Source of the DNA: Pseudofabraea citricarpa
Lineage: Eukaryota > Ascomycota > Leotiomycetes > Helotiales > Dermateaceae
Length of the DNA stretch: 64,000 nt
Reading direction: 5' to 3'
Assembly (NCBI GenBank): GCA_029641185.1
Contig: JAPWGK010000017.1
Span: 1-64,000 of the forward strand
The first letter of the stretch is position 1. Each line of letters begins with the position of its first letter. Shown here in pieces: positions 50,243 to 62,919 of the stretch. The notes under the pieces are model-generated. The model worked only from the letters and a program-made list of their open reading frames with translations, was not told where the DNA came from and made no database searches. A program made the position numbers and the translations under genes.

Positions 50243-51260
50243 ATGGCTTCACCTCCATACAACCACAATTATGGCAATGCCATTTCACCTCCTTATCCCG
50301 CAAACGCTCAACTCCCTCAACCAAAACGACGTGGCTCCGACATGCCAACTTCTGCTCCAAGTCACAAGCGCCGAAAGACGTCGATGCTCTCTGCGACTTC
50401 CAGCGCTTCTGTGCATCCCCTGCGACAAACATCCTTTCCTCCCGAGAATGGACCTGGGTATGCGCGCTCGCCCAGTGTAGATACAATGAGTCTGGTCAGT
50501 GGCAGTGCAGCGAATGGTCCTACCAAAAAGAAGCGGGCCGGTGGGAAAAAGAAGGGAACGCAGAATGACGATACGGCATCCATTACAGGAGGACCAGCTC
50601 CGACAGCCGTTTCGGGAGTCTCTGGCAAAGGCAGAGGAAAGAGAAGAGCATCAGAAGTTAGTGGAGATGAGGAAGATGAAGGCGACGATGAGCACGCGAT
50701 CACAATTACTGCGAAGACACAGGAGGAGAAGCAAAAGGAGATGGAGAATCGTTCTCTGTTGGTCAAAGAGCTCAACCCGCAACAGTTCGCAAGATACGAG
50801 GCGTGGCGTGCTGCAAAACTGACGGATGGAACTGTGAGAAAGGTAAGTCTAGTCATTCTCAATCTGGGACTACTGGTATGCTGACTTTAACAAGCTTGTC
50901 AATCAAACACTGTCGCAATCTGTTCCTGCCAGTGTTATTCTTGCCATCAGATCTGTAGCAAAGGTTTTTGCAGGAGATCTAGTTGAGGGGGCCCGAAGGG
51001 TTCAGTCCCAATGGATTGAAGCAACCGGCGAGTCACAAACTGAAAAGCTTCCAACGCCACCAGCAGATGATGATGCTCCAAGAGAGAAGGAGACACGCCG
51101 AGGGCCACTTCTACCGGATCATCTTAGAGAGGCCTTGCGAAGGTACAGGATATGCAATGAAGGCGATGGTGTGGGTCAGTTGGATCTATGGCAACATCAA
51201 CATCAGAGTGGAGTAGAAAGGTTTGGGGTCAAGGTGAAGGGTAAAAGGCTGATGCGATGA
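50243..51260 (+). CDS. TAF11: TFIID subunit TAF11
   Basis: Two exons, 50,243-50,842 and 50,895-51,260, over a 52-nt intron (GTAAGT..AAG), give 321 residues. Residues 1-155 are low-complexity with basic patches (K-K-K-R-A-G-G-K-K-K-G) and an acidic D-E-E-D-E-G-D-D-E stretch. The TAFII28-type histone fold covers about residues 170-240 (R-S-L-L-V-K-E-L-N-P-Q-Q-F-x-R-Y-E-x-W-R, then L-V-N-Q-T-L, A-S-V-I-L-A-I-R-S-V-A-K-V-F-A-G-D-L-V-E-x-A-R). A short helix-rich tail (P-L-L-P-D-H-L-R-E-A-L-R-R-Y) follows, as in other fungal TAF11. It pairs with TAF13 in TFIID. TAF6 lies 3.7 kb away, which is probably chance. Confidence 0.93.
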
Positions 51261-51990
51261 ATGTGGGGATGGAATTCGCAGACGATACCCGCAGGCCAAT
51301 AGACATTGCTATTTGGACTGCTCTCGGTGTGGAAGTGTATGTGTTGGCAAGGCCGTGCAGGCGCCTGCACAGCTGAAATCCACATAAACCCGCTTCGACC
51401 ACAACTGAAAATGTAGTATTTACCAGCCTCGCCTCGGTATCAAAGCAAACGCCATATACATTGGCAACTGAGCGCCAATTGCTTTGCACGTGTCTGTGAG
51501 AATCTTCGGGGGCATCCTGATCTCTTGGAAACCCCTGCTCGTTGGCTTCCAGAATACTATGGGATTGATTTATTTTCGGTTTTCTTTTTACTGTCACCTC
51601 GGGATGTCTTACAGGGACATTGTTTTTATGATGTCTGCTCTTTCTTGGTGACACAATGTGTGCTATTAAGCAATAGCGCATTCGGCAACGGTACATAGCC
51701 ATGCAAGAAATGCAAAGTTCAACGGGCCGAGTCATCTTGTTCTTCTTTCCGTCATTCAACAGTGATTGCGTCGAAGGCTCAAGATCAGTGGCGTCGCTGG
51801 GCCGAGAAGCAGTCTCGGGGCGGGAGATGCTGCAGCCACGAATGCTACTCTCTTGCATGCGCATAGTGGCTGGTATGCAAGATTGAAAGCCTAGGCACTC
51901 AAGAAAGTACCGTGGCACTTTGTCGAGAATAAACCTTTCCTGCACGAGCGCCAGGCATGTAACGATACCCAGGTTAGCCAAGTATTGCAT
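51229..51990 (-). CDS. Orphan open reading frame, 253 codons, doubtful
   Basis: An uninterrupted ATG-started frame whose end overlaps the last 32 bp of TAF11 on the other strand. Its length is unusual for chance in DNA of normal composition, but the predicted protein has no domain, no clear signal peptide despite a hydrophobic first 17 residues, and many Cys, Arg and His without pattern. No introns are needed. It may be an antisense or lineage-specific gene or an accident. Confidence 0.22.
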   Translation of the reverse strand: MQYLANLGIVTCLALVQERFILDKVPRYFLECLGFQSCIPATMRMQESSIRGCSISRPETASRPSDATDLEPSTQSLLNDGKKNKMTRPVELCISCMAMYRCRMRYCLIAHIVSPRKSRHHKNNVPVRHPEVTVKRKPKINQSHSILEANEQGFPRDQDAPEDSHRHVQSNWRSVANVYGVCFDTEARLVNTTFSVVVEAGLCGFQLCRRLHGLANTYTSTPRAVQIAMSIGLRVSSANSIPTFIASAFYPSP

Positions 51991-52482
51991 GCGGCTCAGC
52001 CGCTAAGTTGTCACTCCAGCCTTCCAACCCCTCTTTGGCCTTCTGCTGAAATCGTCCTAAGTCTTGTTTCACAAACTACCATGCTAGATACGCATGGTTC
52101 TCACGGCTGGCCTATTTTAGTCCCATCTACTTGTGGCGCCTTTCTTGGTTTCGTTTATCATATGCCGTGGCAATTCTGCGATCCATGCGCTTACAATCAA
52201 TAGTTACCACAATCAGCGAGGGTATGCTTTGAATGGCATCTAGTATTGTGCTAAAGATGCAGCCCTGATTGCCACAACTGAGGGAAAAGGTCCGACCTTA
52301 TCAACAAGATCTCTTGTACATCTATCAACCGATGGCATTCGTTTGTTAAACATTTTTCACCATCTTCCTTTCCTTCTAATAATCGTCTATCTGATAAGTG
52401 GTTGTTGACTGCTACTTCCTACATTCTTTTGCACAGACACATCGTTATTTATTTCATTATAGGATTCTCGTAGACATTCGTT
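51991..52482. other. Promoter side of the GH16 gene
   Basis: About 490 bp upstream of the GH16 start codon, with pyrimidine-rich stretches near 52,350-52,470 such as are common in fungal 5' leaders. No gene is supported; short open frames at 51,985-52,203 and 52,398-52,580 lack protein-like character. Confidence 0.45.
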
Positions 52483-53928
52483 ATGGAGAGCCACAAGCGC
52501 AGCGGCTCCTCTGGAGTTCGGAAGACATTTTCCTTCGGGAGCTTGCATGCAAGCTTAGAATCTCCAATGGAAATATCTGAAGATACTACGCCTCCGACCC
52601 CTACAAATCCGTTTTCTACACCACCATTCTCGAGAGTGAGCTCCACAATTGGAGCAAGGTCTGGCTTTCAATATGCCGATGTTCCTGGGACTGGGTACTT
52701 TCGCTCACGCCGGGTTCCAAAAGCTGAGGCTGTTCCATTGCCAGAGAGGAAACGAAAGGGTAAAGAGAATCTTCTCTGGATCATGCCCGCAACCGGTCTG
52801 TTTCTGGGACTGTGCATTTCTGGACTGATAATATATCTTAAAATTAAGAGCATTTCTCAGCATACCTACTGTCCGGTTTTGGATGAAGATTTCTCATCAG
52901 GTACTCTTGATCCAAATATCTGGACCAAGGAGATGGAGGTTGGTGGTTATGGGTAAGCATAGACAAGAGTCTCTCGTGAAATAATTACTAATTCCTTCCC
53001 TTGCAGAAATCAACAATTCGATCAGACTACTGCTGATGAGGAGAATGTCTTCGTCAAGGATGGAAAGCTATACATCAAGCCAACATTACAAGATGAAACT
53101 CTGATAAACACCAATAATGTGATCAATCTTACCGCCGATGGCACATGTACCTCTGATAAGTTATACAACTGTGTTGCATCAACAAACACAACCAACGGTA
53201 CAATTGTTCCTCCGGTAAAGTCAGCCAGACTCAATACCAAACTTGGTGCAACAATCAAATACGGCAAAGTTGAAGTTACGGCTAAGATCCCAAAAGGAGA
53301 TTGGTTATGGCCTGCAATTTGGATGTTACCTGTAAACGAGACTTATGGAGCTTGGCCCGCCTCTGGTGAAATAGACATCATGGAATCGCGTGGCAACAAC
53401 TACTCTTACAGCCTGGGTGGAAACAATTTCTACACAAGCGCGCTTCATTGGGGACCTGCTGACGATGCGGGTGCCGATGCGTACAAAACTACTTATCACA
53501 CCCGGACGGCATTACATTCCCAGTTCGGAGACAAGTTCCACAAGTTTGGGTTGGAGTGGAGCGAGAAATATCTCTTCACCTACATTGACAATTCTCTAAC
53601 TCAAGCACTGTACTGGAAATTCAACAAACCTATGTGGCCCCAGGGACATTTCCCATTCGCCAATGCTAACGGCACGGCTTACGCGGATCCATGGTCTTTC
53701 ACAGGCCGTGATCAAACACCATTCGATCAAGAGTTCTACCTAATTCTTAATGTTGGAGTTGGCGGCCAGAACGGCTACTTTTTGGACGGTGCTGATGGAA
53801 AGCCATGGGGAGACGCCTCGCCTGTTGCAAAGACAGAATTCTGGGCTGCCCGCGATAAGTGGTATCCTACATGGGAGAAAAGCGGCCAAATGATCGTTGA
53901 TAAGGTGCAGATGTGGCAGCAGTGTTAG
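52483..53928 (+). CDS. Membrane-anchored GH16 family glucanase-like protein
   Basis: Two exons, 52,483-52,952 and 53,007-53,928, over a 54-nt intron, give 463 residues. Residues 1-95 are a Ser/Pro-rich, basic cytosolic tail; residues about 97-119 (W-I-M-P-A-T-G-L-F-L-G-L...) form a single membrane span after K-R-K-G-K, so a type II protein with the enzyme outside. The GH16 domain follows from about 128. It has the catalytic E-I-D-I-M-E (Glu278, Asp280, Glu283) preceded by W-P-A-I-W-M-L-P, and I-L-N-V-G-V-G-G near the end. The catalytic residues are intact, so it should cleave or transfer beta-1,3-type glucans in the wall. It resembles the fungal GH16 group related to animal glucan-binding proteins; the subgroup is inference. 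Confidence 0.92.
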
Positions 53929-56691
53929 ACTTGGTGTTGTAGGATTTTCTTTGTCTTGGTTCCACGCTGTTGTATGCTTGTAATACTCGGATCATTATGT
54001 CGTAATTAGTGCTTAGACTAGTAATATGTAGACCGCTCTCAATTCCAGTCTTTTCCATTCCTGTATTATTGTTTTGCCAGATGAGGACGTGCAGAGCGAG
54101 CGCTAGACTGTTAGCTTTGACTGGTCCCAACGCTACAAGCAAACACTTATATTTATCTCTTCGTGGCGGTTGCTAAATTGTATGTCAGGCATGAAGGCTG
54201 TTGTTAATCACAGCATGCTTACTGATCAATACCTAGAATCTTCATTTTCGAAATCCGGTTGACTGCTGGACCCGCAAGCTCTAAATGCATGCAATATTGG
54301 CGGAAGAATTGTTGCGGCTGAAGAAAACGCCCCCCGCGGTAGTTCTAATTGTGCCGCGGTAATGTGCGGGATGGATTCGTGAAACATGAGTGTTAGCTCC
54401 CGCCCGGAACTTTTCTGATCTTGTCGGTTTGACCAGCTTCACAGACCAGGGACGTGGGCCCCAGCTCACTACCTTGACATGTGGGGGGGCATAGACGTCG
54501 CCATTGCTTTGCACATGTGTGTCGTTCCGAAATCTGCTCGCCAGGCTATATTTTCATGGAGATGGCACCTCAAAATGCTACGTAGCTCTGCGAACATATG
54601 GGGTAAAAGCAAGCTTCGTCCGTGGATAGTAAATCATCATTGGCGCATTTCTGTCTTCGATTATGCTCTAGAACCGCACGGCACTCAGCATACTTTAATC
54701 ATATGGGACGGCATTCTGTAGTACAACCTAATCAGCCTTGAGTGGCATTGGCCAAACCCAGTCAAGCTGAGACTTTGTGCAACCACCCTCTTTGGGGATC
54801 CCGATGGCACGGAACATATCCGGGGGGGGGTGTCTTGTCAGTCACTTTCGAGTTCAAAACAAGGAACGAACAAATAATAAATGTTTCCTTTTTAGCGACG
54901 TTGTCGTAATATGGTTTCACAACACTACATGTGTATAGAACAGCAGGAGTAAAGAGCTAGGAAACAACAATAATAGTAGTAATGAGGGAGAACCCAAATC
55001 GTATTATGGCTTTTACGACTGTAAATTAAAATGTGCTACATGACCCAAGGCACATACTTTCTCACCTTCTGCTTGGAACCCTGGTGTCTTCTGGCTGGAC
55101 ATTGTCAACTTTGGTAGTTGCGAAATACCTACCCCAATATTCATGTCTCTGTAAGAAAGCCATCAAACTTTCATATGGCAGGCCGGCGACGAGAGGGGTT
55201 GGATTCGCATGGCTGGCTTATTGTCCTTTACTCGTCGGTGCGGTTAGCGAGGTGACGCTACTCCTATGGCTTCTACTGCGCGATTCAACATTTCGCAGTT
55301 TTCCTCGCACACCACCTTTGTCTTCCAAATCATATAGCCGAACCCAGATAGGCCCTTCCGCAACTAAGAAAGGCTATAGCAACCCAGTTGTGACCTATGA
55401 GCATGTTCCGAGAACCGTGCCTGTTCGGCTACCTAGTCCCAGCCACACTGGAAGAGGCGTAAGCCCGTCTTTGGATTTATTGTTTACATCACAATACCGA
55501 AGCATTTGCCGGCGAGGCAATTCAATATTCCATTGTATTGGCCTATCTTTTATCGCATGGTGTTGCTCTAGCTAATACCTCCGTCTTACCAGAAAACGTG
55601 GTGATAGATCATAGATCTCGAAGTCGTGACGATGTTAGGCTTGACCAGCACAAACCCCTGCCAAGCAGGTTGCACCCGCTGCGCTAAGTCATCGTTGCAC
55701 TCGTATCTGCATGCTCTACGACAACCAATACTCTGTCCCGCATCTCCCCAGTTTCAGTCTTCTGAAAGGTTCATACTACGGATTGTTTTGCTCGTGCTGA
55801 TAAAGTCTATTAGCACTAGCATGAAATGCTACTATAAGGTACATCTTTGACATTTACTCTCTGATGGCACGGATGATTAAGGAAGCGAAGACCTGATAAT
55901 AGCATTGTTTCGAAGCTTGGAACCATGGCGTTTTCTTTTTCTTCGGCAAGTGCCTGATGAGATGTTTGTCTTTGTTTGCTGGTACGTATTGTTCTTGTTC
56001 TAGCTCGCTCGCCAAGCCCGTTCCTGGTGCTTGCATCGTTGGTGGCTGGGTCTGTATCTAAACTTCCTCGTGGGCTCATCGTCCCAGTAAGCATCGCTCC
56101 ATGCACGGATGTGTGCTACTTTCATCCATGGCGTGTAAAAAGGTCATCAGAAGTGGCTGTATGGTGTGGCTAACATGCAAGAGCACTTGGCTATGAAGAC
56201 AAAAATGGACTCCTCATGAGCTTGTGTATCAGATAGCTCGTGCCCAATGACTCGGCCTCGCGGCTATCCCACGCTGCTGCTCTACAATGCCTCAACTTCG
56301 TGGTAGCTTCCGTCAAGCATGCTCAATGGTCAGCCGGGTTCGCCGACAACATCCCATCTATCAGGAAAGTTGGGAGCCGAGCAGACGTGTGGGTTCTTGG
56401 CCAAGATCAATGATGAGATCCAGTATCATGGTTCCCGAGCACTTAGTACACGCAGCCGGTGGGACCAAGCCAATACTCTCTAGATGCTCTTTGCGTGAAG
56501 CCGCCGATCGTCCGAGACTGCTGCGCGCCCATGCTTTTTCCAGCATCGAAGCAAGGTAAGCTAAGTCTCAGGTTCATCGAGAGTATATGAATATCTGGTT
56601 GTTTCCTTCATGCTGAATCCTTATTCAAGCCAGCTTCATTCCTTTATCCACTTCTCTTTTCACTTTTTATACAGTTTACACTCTTTCCATC
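53929..56691. other. Gene-poor 2.8-kb intergenic stretch
   Basis: Normal composition with only scattered open frames. The longest, 55,033-55,575 plus (180 codons), starts with GTG, not ATG, and shows two hydrophobic stretches but no family. A run of nine or more G lies near 54,822. The last few hundred bases (56,560-56,691), with pyrimidine-rich tracts, should be the promoter and leader of the glycosyltransferase gene. An unrecognised spliced gene cannot be excluded. Confidence 0.5.
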
Positions 56692-59507
56692 ATGGGGCTC
56701 ATGAGCTATTTCCAGACCTCTACGAAGGAAGCTGCGAAGCGACCTCGTCCCAATTCCATGATCATTGAGGCTTCTCCGGCAACTACAAATGCTTTGCGAC
56801 AGGAAGTATTTCTCGACCGTGCTGCAATCACAAGCGAGCAGAGTCTCAGCCATGCTCGCCATACGTCAGTCGATAACATCAAGCATCAAGTCATTTTGAA
56901 TTACCTGTGGCAGAAGCAGCGGGGTCTGATGTGGATTTCTGATACAACTGGACGCAACGAGGGTGTAATGGTTCGCAAGAACCGTACCGAGTATCTCTGT
57001 CGGCCTACAAACCTATCACTTTCTCCGTTCGCAGCGGCCATGTCTTTGCTCAACGTACAGGTATGATTGCACATCTGTTTTTTCTTCCGAACAAGGAACT
57101 AAATCATTTGCTTCTAGGCTGCGATGACTGTCAACTCTAGTGTTGTCGAACCATTTTTGAACTGGTCGCCTGGTGCGGTTGATGTTCCATTAATGGATGG
57201 TCTTCGAGTTCAAATTTTACCGTCTTTGGCTGATCTCCCTCGCGCTCGGAGACATCAGTATGCCGCTTTCATCAGAAAGGAAGCAATTCTAGTCGTCTGG
57301 GAGGACGACCCAACTCTCTTATACGATCGCGCGAAAACAATCGAAGACGCTCTTCTTCAGACTGTCTGGAAAACTGGAACTTCCGAGAAAGGTCCGACTA
57401 CAGCTGCGGTTTCCGAAGTAGATTCTGAATCTGCGACAAGTCTGATTGAAGAGAGACCAACGATGTATTTCAATACTATCATTACCTCAACAGCCTTGTG
57501 CATGTTGTTTGTTCTCTTGGGCTTGGGCTGGGCTCAAATAGCTATGGAGGTCATTGTTTTGAAAAGTTATCTGTCGCTCGCTTATCTGGCTATGACTCCA
57601 ATCACATTTTTCTTGGCTTTGGTATGTTTGGCTCCCTATCTATCACTTGATTCTCAACTGACCCTTCTAAGTTTTTCTGCAATGTTGTCATCAGTATCAT
57701 AGCACAACTGTTTGGGTACGTAGATTATATCCAAACCCAGGCCAGTTCCGAGCCAATACTAATCAACAAATAGTCCAATCCAACAACTTTCACAAAACTC
57801 GCGATTCTATTCTGCAAAACCACCACCTCGACTTTTCGACACAGTTCTTCCACACGTAACTATCCAGTGCCCGGTTTATAAGGAAGGCCTTAGCGCAGTT
57901 ATTGAACCCACAATCAAGTCAATCAAGAAAGCGATCTCAACCTACGAATTACAAGGCGGCTCTGCAAACATCTTTATCAACGATGATGGCCTTCAATTGG
58001 TAAGCGAGGAAGATCGCGAGGCGAGGATCAACTTTTATGCGGACAACGGTATTGGCTGGACTGCACGCCCAGCTAACGGACAAGATGGCTACGTCCGCAA
58101 GGGAAAATTCAAGAAAGCCTCGAACATGAACTATGGCCTTGCTCTATCCAACTCCGTCGAACAAAAACTGAAAGCACTTAACCGACATCCGGGATGGACT
58201 CAAGTTAACGAGGTTGAGGCTTTTGATACCTGTCTCGGAGAAGTCCTTGCAGAAAACCCAAAGGCTTGGGCGGATGGTAACATTCGAATCGGAGATTATA
58301 TCCTGCTGATCGACTCCGATACTGAGGTTCCGGAAGATTGCTTGCTAGATGCTGCAGGAGAGATGGACCAGTATCCCGAAGTTGGAATCATTCAATTTTC
58401 TTCCGCTGTTATGCAAGTTTCGCACAATTTTTTCGAGAACGGTATCACCTTTTTCACGAATCTCATTTATACGGCCATTCGTTATAGTGTGTCTAATGGC
58501 ACTGTTGCCGCTTTTGTTGGGCATAACGCTATCTTGCGTTGGTCTGCTGTGCAAGCTACATCCTTTGAAGATGAAGACGGCATTGAGCGATTTTGGTCTG
58601 AAAGCTGTGTCTCGGAAGACTTCGACATGGCATTACGCCTCCAAATGAACGGCTATATCATTCGAATGGCCGCCTGGGCAGGAGACGGATTCAAGGAAGG
58701 CGTTTCCCTCACCGTGTACGACGAATTGACCCGCTGGCAAAAGTATGCTTACGGCTGCAACGAGTTAATCTTTAATCCTATCCGAACTTGGCTGTGGAAG
58801 TCTCCATTCACTCCTCTGTTCCGTCGGTTCCTCAGCTCCAACATTGATATTTCCTCCAAGCTTGGCATAATTTCTTACATTGGTACTTACTATGCTATCG
58901 GAGCTGCTTGGCTCTTCACCGTCGCTAATTACATCTTCGTTGGTCTCTGGAACGGTTATCTCGATAAGGTGTACCTTGATTCATGGCAGATCTGGATCGC
59001 AATCACGCTCGTCTTCAGTGGTGCAGGAAACGTCGGTCTAGCAGTCATGCGACATCGGTCTGGCGAGAAATCCCTCATCAGTGCTCGTAAGTTTCATAGC
59101 CTCTCCCTATCCCTGTAACTATCACTAACAGACCTCGACCAGTTCTCGAAAACTTCAAATGGTGCATCATGTTTGCCATCTTCTTCGGTGGCCTCTCGTT
59201 GCACATGTCTCAAGCCGTACTCTGCCACATGTTTGAGATCGACATGTCATGGGGTGCCACATCCAAGGAAGTCGAGTTCTCCAACTTCTTCCTCGAAGTT
59301 CCCAAGGTCCTTAAATCTTTCAAATATACATTCACTATGTCCCTCCTCACACTCGTCGGCATCATTATCATGGCTACTGCCGATTTCATTCCCTGGAGTT
59401 ATAACATCACTGAGTTCATCGCCATCTTTCCTTTGGCTATCATGTGCGCCAGTCATTTGTTGTTGCCTATTGCGCTTAATCCCGAGATGATGACTTTCTC
59501 TTGGTGA
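56692..59507 (+). CDS. Family 2 membrane glycosyltransferase (ZtGT2/FgGT2-like)
   Basis: Five exons, 56,692-57,060, 57,118-57,621, 57,672-57,715, 57,774-59,086 and 59,143-59,507, with introns of 50-58 nt, give 864 residues. After a soluble N-terminal part come membrane spans (about residues 225-305), then a processive GT2 domain: I-N-D-D-G near 374, D-S-D-T near 486, S-E-D-F-D at about 586-590, and T-R-W-Q-K-Y-A-Y-G-C at about 624-634 in place of the Q-x-x-R-W box. Further spans follow (about 650-860). The order matches hyaluronan/chitin-synthase-like enzymes that extrude a polysaccharide. From memory it resembles ZtGT2 of Zymoseptoria, required for hyphal growth on surfaces and virulence; that link is inference. 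The polymer made is unknown. Confidence 0.92.
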
Positions 59508-60202
59508 TTGCTTATAAGAAGAAGAAGTAAAAAAGAAGGAAGGAAGGAAGGTAAGAGGGGTGAAAAGAAAAGAACTCGTTTCATATGTTATGTAAGCGGA
59601 CCTGTGTAGTATATTGTTTAGTCTGTTTGGATTTGTTGTGGGCTTGCAGTGCCATCGTTTAAAAATATAGAGTTGTAACGTAGATGTAATGTATTTCTGA
59701 TAATTAGAATAGATTGATTACTGCTTTACGTTTCAGGTATCTTACATGGTGAAATTTCTCAGAAGCTTTTTTGTTGTTCAACGGGTAGCTACATATAGGG
59801 GTTAGTTTGTAGCTCCCTGATAGATATTACCCGAGCGGAGGTAATTATATAACAATTTAGAGCAATTCTCTGTCCTAATCATATCAAAACATAAGGTATG
59901 GACTGAACTTAGATTAGCTACTTATAATTAGTCGCAAGCCCCTCAAACCATATTATTAAGTGCTTAGCTGCTTGTTTTTAGATGTTGCAAAGGTCGATTG
60001 AGGTGGCTGAAGACTTCTGAATAAATTCAATCCCATTCAAATTCAATTGTCACCAATTAGATATCTGCAAAGGAGGGTTTTATACGAGCGACGTGACTTG
60101 TCTAACGTTGTTGATATGAAGTTGAGCTAATCAATTGCTTGCTAAGATCCATTGATAGTAACACTCCAGAAGATAAGCTCTTAAGTACAATCAATCGTTG
60201 CA
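59508..60202. other. Convergent intergenic region
   Basis: About 700 bp between the stop codons of the glycosyltransferase (plus) and the 2EXR gene (minus). A purine-rich stretch (GAAGAAGAAG, AAGGAAGGAAGG) starts just after the glycosyltransferase stop. No gene seen. Confidence 0.55.
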
Positions 60203-61814
60203 CTACAATGTTTCAGCGCACTGTTGAATGAAATGCTTTGATGACCAATTACGCTCCCTGCTTGCCGATACCAATGCGTGCGACAAGAAATTGACGCCCT
60301 CCCCAATGCGGGTCATCGTAGTAATGTCGGTTTCATAGCTAATATCATACTCATCCATCAATATGTTCATTTGATAGAAATTTCGTATCTGCCACCATAT
60401 CGTTTGGTCTCTATATGGGTGATTTTGAACCGTTTCCAGCTTAAATATAGCTTCTTCATAGTATTTGCAGATATACCGTCGAACAGTGGCTATGGCTGGG
60501 TAAATGCCCGAAGCTCTCCCAATTGGAAAATACTCAGAAAGCATAATATCGCTTGGGCAATCGTAATATGTCGTTAAATAATCCTGAAGCCTCTTGTGTG
60601 TCTTAAGTCTTCCATCTGGTGTCAGGTCGATGGCCAGATGATACTCGTAAAAGTATTTGTAAGTTCCCATATTCAGAACCGTATCGCAGATTCGGATATT
60701 AGTCTTCTCCCATGTTATACCATCTTCTCGCTGGCAAACTCTCAATGCATCATTGACTGCTTCAGACATATAGAACTGGTTCATGCCACGGTTGCAAGAA
60801 TTATAATATTCAAACATGGTGGCATAAGATTGGGCTAGAAATATATGCTCAGGTACGTACCAGTTGTAGAATTTATCAAGACGATTATGAGTATCCTCGA
60901 GGTCCTCGAATGTTAGGATACCATGTAACTCTAGTCGTTCTCCGGTCGAACCGTCATTGTCTTCGAAGTAAAGGTTTTCCGGACCAGAGCCTGTGGTGAA
61001 AATGAGCTCGTCAAGATGAGGGAACAATTCGTGTACAATATTGAATATAGAGCGTATGCTATTTTTGAGCTCTTCAATCCTGAACCAGCGATTGTCCCAA
61101 GTCCTCTCCTCTACAGAAATGGCAACACGTCTGAACATATCAAACTGTATAATTTCTGGTTCGTTTCTTTCTCGTCTATCCCGCAGGATATCGAGAAAAG
61201 TTAAGCCCATGAATAGTGTATCCCTGTTAGGATCAATTAAAATCTTTCTCGCCCATTTTGGTATCCACCATGGCGAGTAGTATGGATAGCGTCTCGTATT
61301 GTCAATTCTCTCTGGACCATCCATTTCTTCCACTCCGGCACAGAATAATGGTTTGTAGGCTTTTTTGAAAATTTGCCGAGTTGAATAGCTTATTTCATTC
61401 ATCGCCATGTCTAGCTTATAAGATGGTTTTGGTCGATAGCGTATGGATTCAGCTTCAATTCTATTAAGCATCCATGTGTCATATGGTTCTTCAAATTGTT
61501 CTTCAACTGGTTTTTTAAGCCATTCCAAAGGTAGCCATATTATCCGTGGTTGCGCGGAAAAATAGTCCATAATCATGTTTTGAAGCCTGTTCAACAGATT
61601 AGTCTTGATGGAAAGGCATTTGAAGTAATACCGGTTTCCAAATTAAAAGAGGTCTTAGACCTAGAAGCAGAGAGTAAAATAAAAAGGAGATTGATGGATA
61701 GAATCCCAAGTGAGATCTGGAGCCAGTGTTTACTTACTCTTGGGGAAGGTATGGTAGCTTCCGAACGGCACACCCATTATTTGTATGAGCCTCCTGTATC
61801 GTTCTATTCTCCAT
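60203..61814 (-). CDS. 2EXR-domain protein of unknown function
   Basis: Two exons, 61,814-61,738 and 61,586-60,203, joined over a 151-nt GT..AG intron, give 486 residues. The join creates the 2EXR pattern R-K-L-P-Y-L-P-Q-E-L-Q-N-M-I-M-D-Y-F then Q-P-R-I-I, at about residues 18-43, which supports the splice choice; without the first exon the domain has no start. The rest, rich in aromatic residues and Glu/Arg with W-W-I-P-K-W-A-R-K near 135, looks like the long C-terminal part of such proteins. 2EXR proteins are an expanded, F-box-like family in Leotiomycetes and relatives; their biochemical role is unknown to me. Divergent from the second 2EXR gene. Confidence 0.78.
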
Positions 61815-62919
61815 TTTATGAGCAGGTTCTGATTTTATCTCGTGGTGGTCGAGGCGAGTAGTCGTGGTGAAGGTTTGGTATAGATTTTGGGGTGAATGAA
61901 TCGATGATTGTGAAGAATTGGATTCAAACGCCAAGTAGCCTTTATAGGCTCTAGGAACCAGCTAGGATGATAAAGATAGTTGTAGCTCTTTTATGGTTTG
62001 TGGGCCAGTGCAGCTACTTTTACCGACATAGACTAATGGTAGGCCAGCTTGAATCATCCGTGTTCCTGTCCATTGTTATTAGTGTGCTATAAAGTAAGTT
62101 AAGCGAGGGCTAACCATTTTAGTCTTCCTCAAGTCACCCAGATTTGGTAGCCAGATACCACTTCAAGTATGATTTCTGTCCAGCTTTGGTTATTGTCGCT
62201 TCTCCCAGGTTATAAACGAGCCAGACTAGGTATTCACCAGTGGTTGTTGTTTATTGTTTGTTCTGAAGATGGATAATCATTAAGTTCCACGTAGGAAAGG
62301 AAGATATGTCAATACGTAGGGATTGGTGACTGTTCCTTAGCTTGAACGAACTCGTGATCCGGCGCGGGAAGAAATAGGAACTAGTTCTTCCGTAACACGT
62401 GCTACGTACACATAATTCAATATCGACGTGTTGCAACTGTTATCATTGCGACCTTAATATCTTGAGATGGATTAACAGTGGACTGCGGGACTTATTGCAT
62501 GCGTGGCACGCACTGAGGGGAAAAGCCAGCTGCAAGTCATGATAGAAAGATATAATATATTTTGAACAGTTAAATGCGTCTCAGAAGCCAAGTTGATTCG
62601 TCTCCATCTGACGAAGCAAAACTCTCATTCTCTACGAGTGGCTGTAAAAAGGCGACCCCCAGATGCATGCAAAGTGTGGTACGCCGGTGAATTTAGTTTA
62701 TTACTTTTTGCATCGGGCTTACTATGCAATTAGAGTTCCTAGCCCTTTTTAAATCGAACAAATCCCCAAATCTTCACAGAAACCTCGTCTAGCGGCCTTA
62801 GTTTGCGCCACCCAACGTTTGGCTGGGCTGTTAGTACACAATGAGTGAGTTTTGTAAAAAATTTATTTGCCTTCTGCTTCTCCTATCAAAATATTTCCTT
62901 CTGGGCGGGGAGCTTCTCC
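61815..62919. promoter_or_regulatory. Divergent intergenic region between two 2EXR genes
   Basis: About 1.1 kb holding the promoters of both 2EXR genes. The minus-strand frame of exon 1 stays open to about 61,934 but has no further ATG there. The segment 62,841-62,919 may be a tiny first exon and intron of the plus-strand gene. Confidence 0.45.

Noticed and set aside
50362..50862. 166-codon minus-strand frame
   Set aside because: It is the Ser/Phe/Pro-rich shadow of the TAF11 coding strand.
55033..55575. 180-codon plus-strand frame
   Set aside because: It starts with GTG, has no family similarity I can see and no sensible splice extension.
61550..61861. 103-codon plus-strand frame
   Set aside because: It lies opposite exon 1 and the intron of the 2EXR gene, whose model is supported by the domain pattern.
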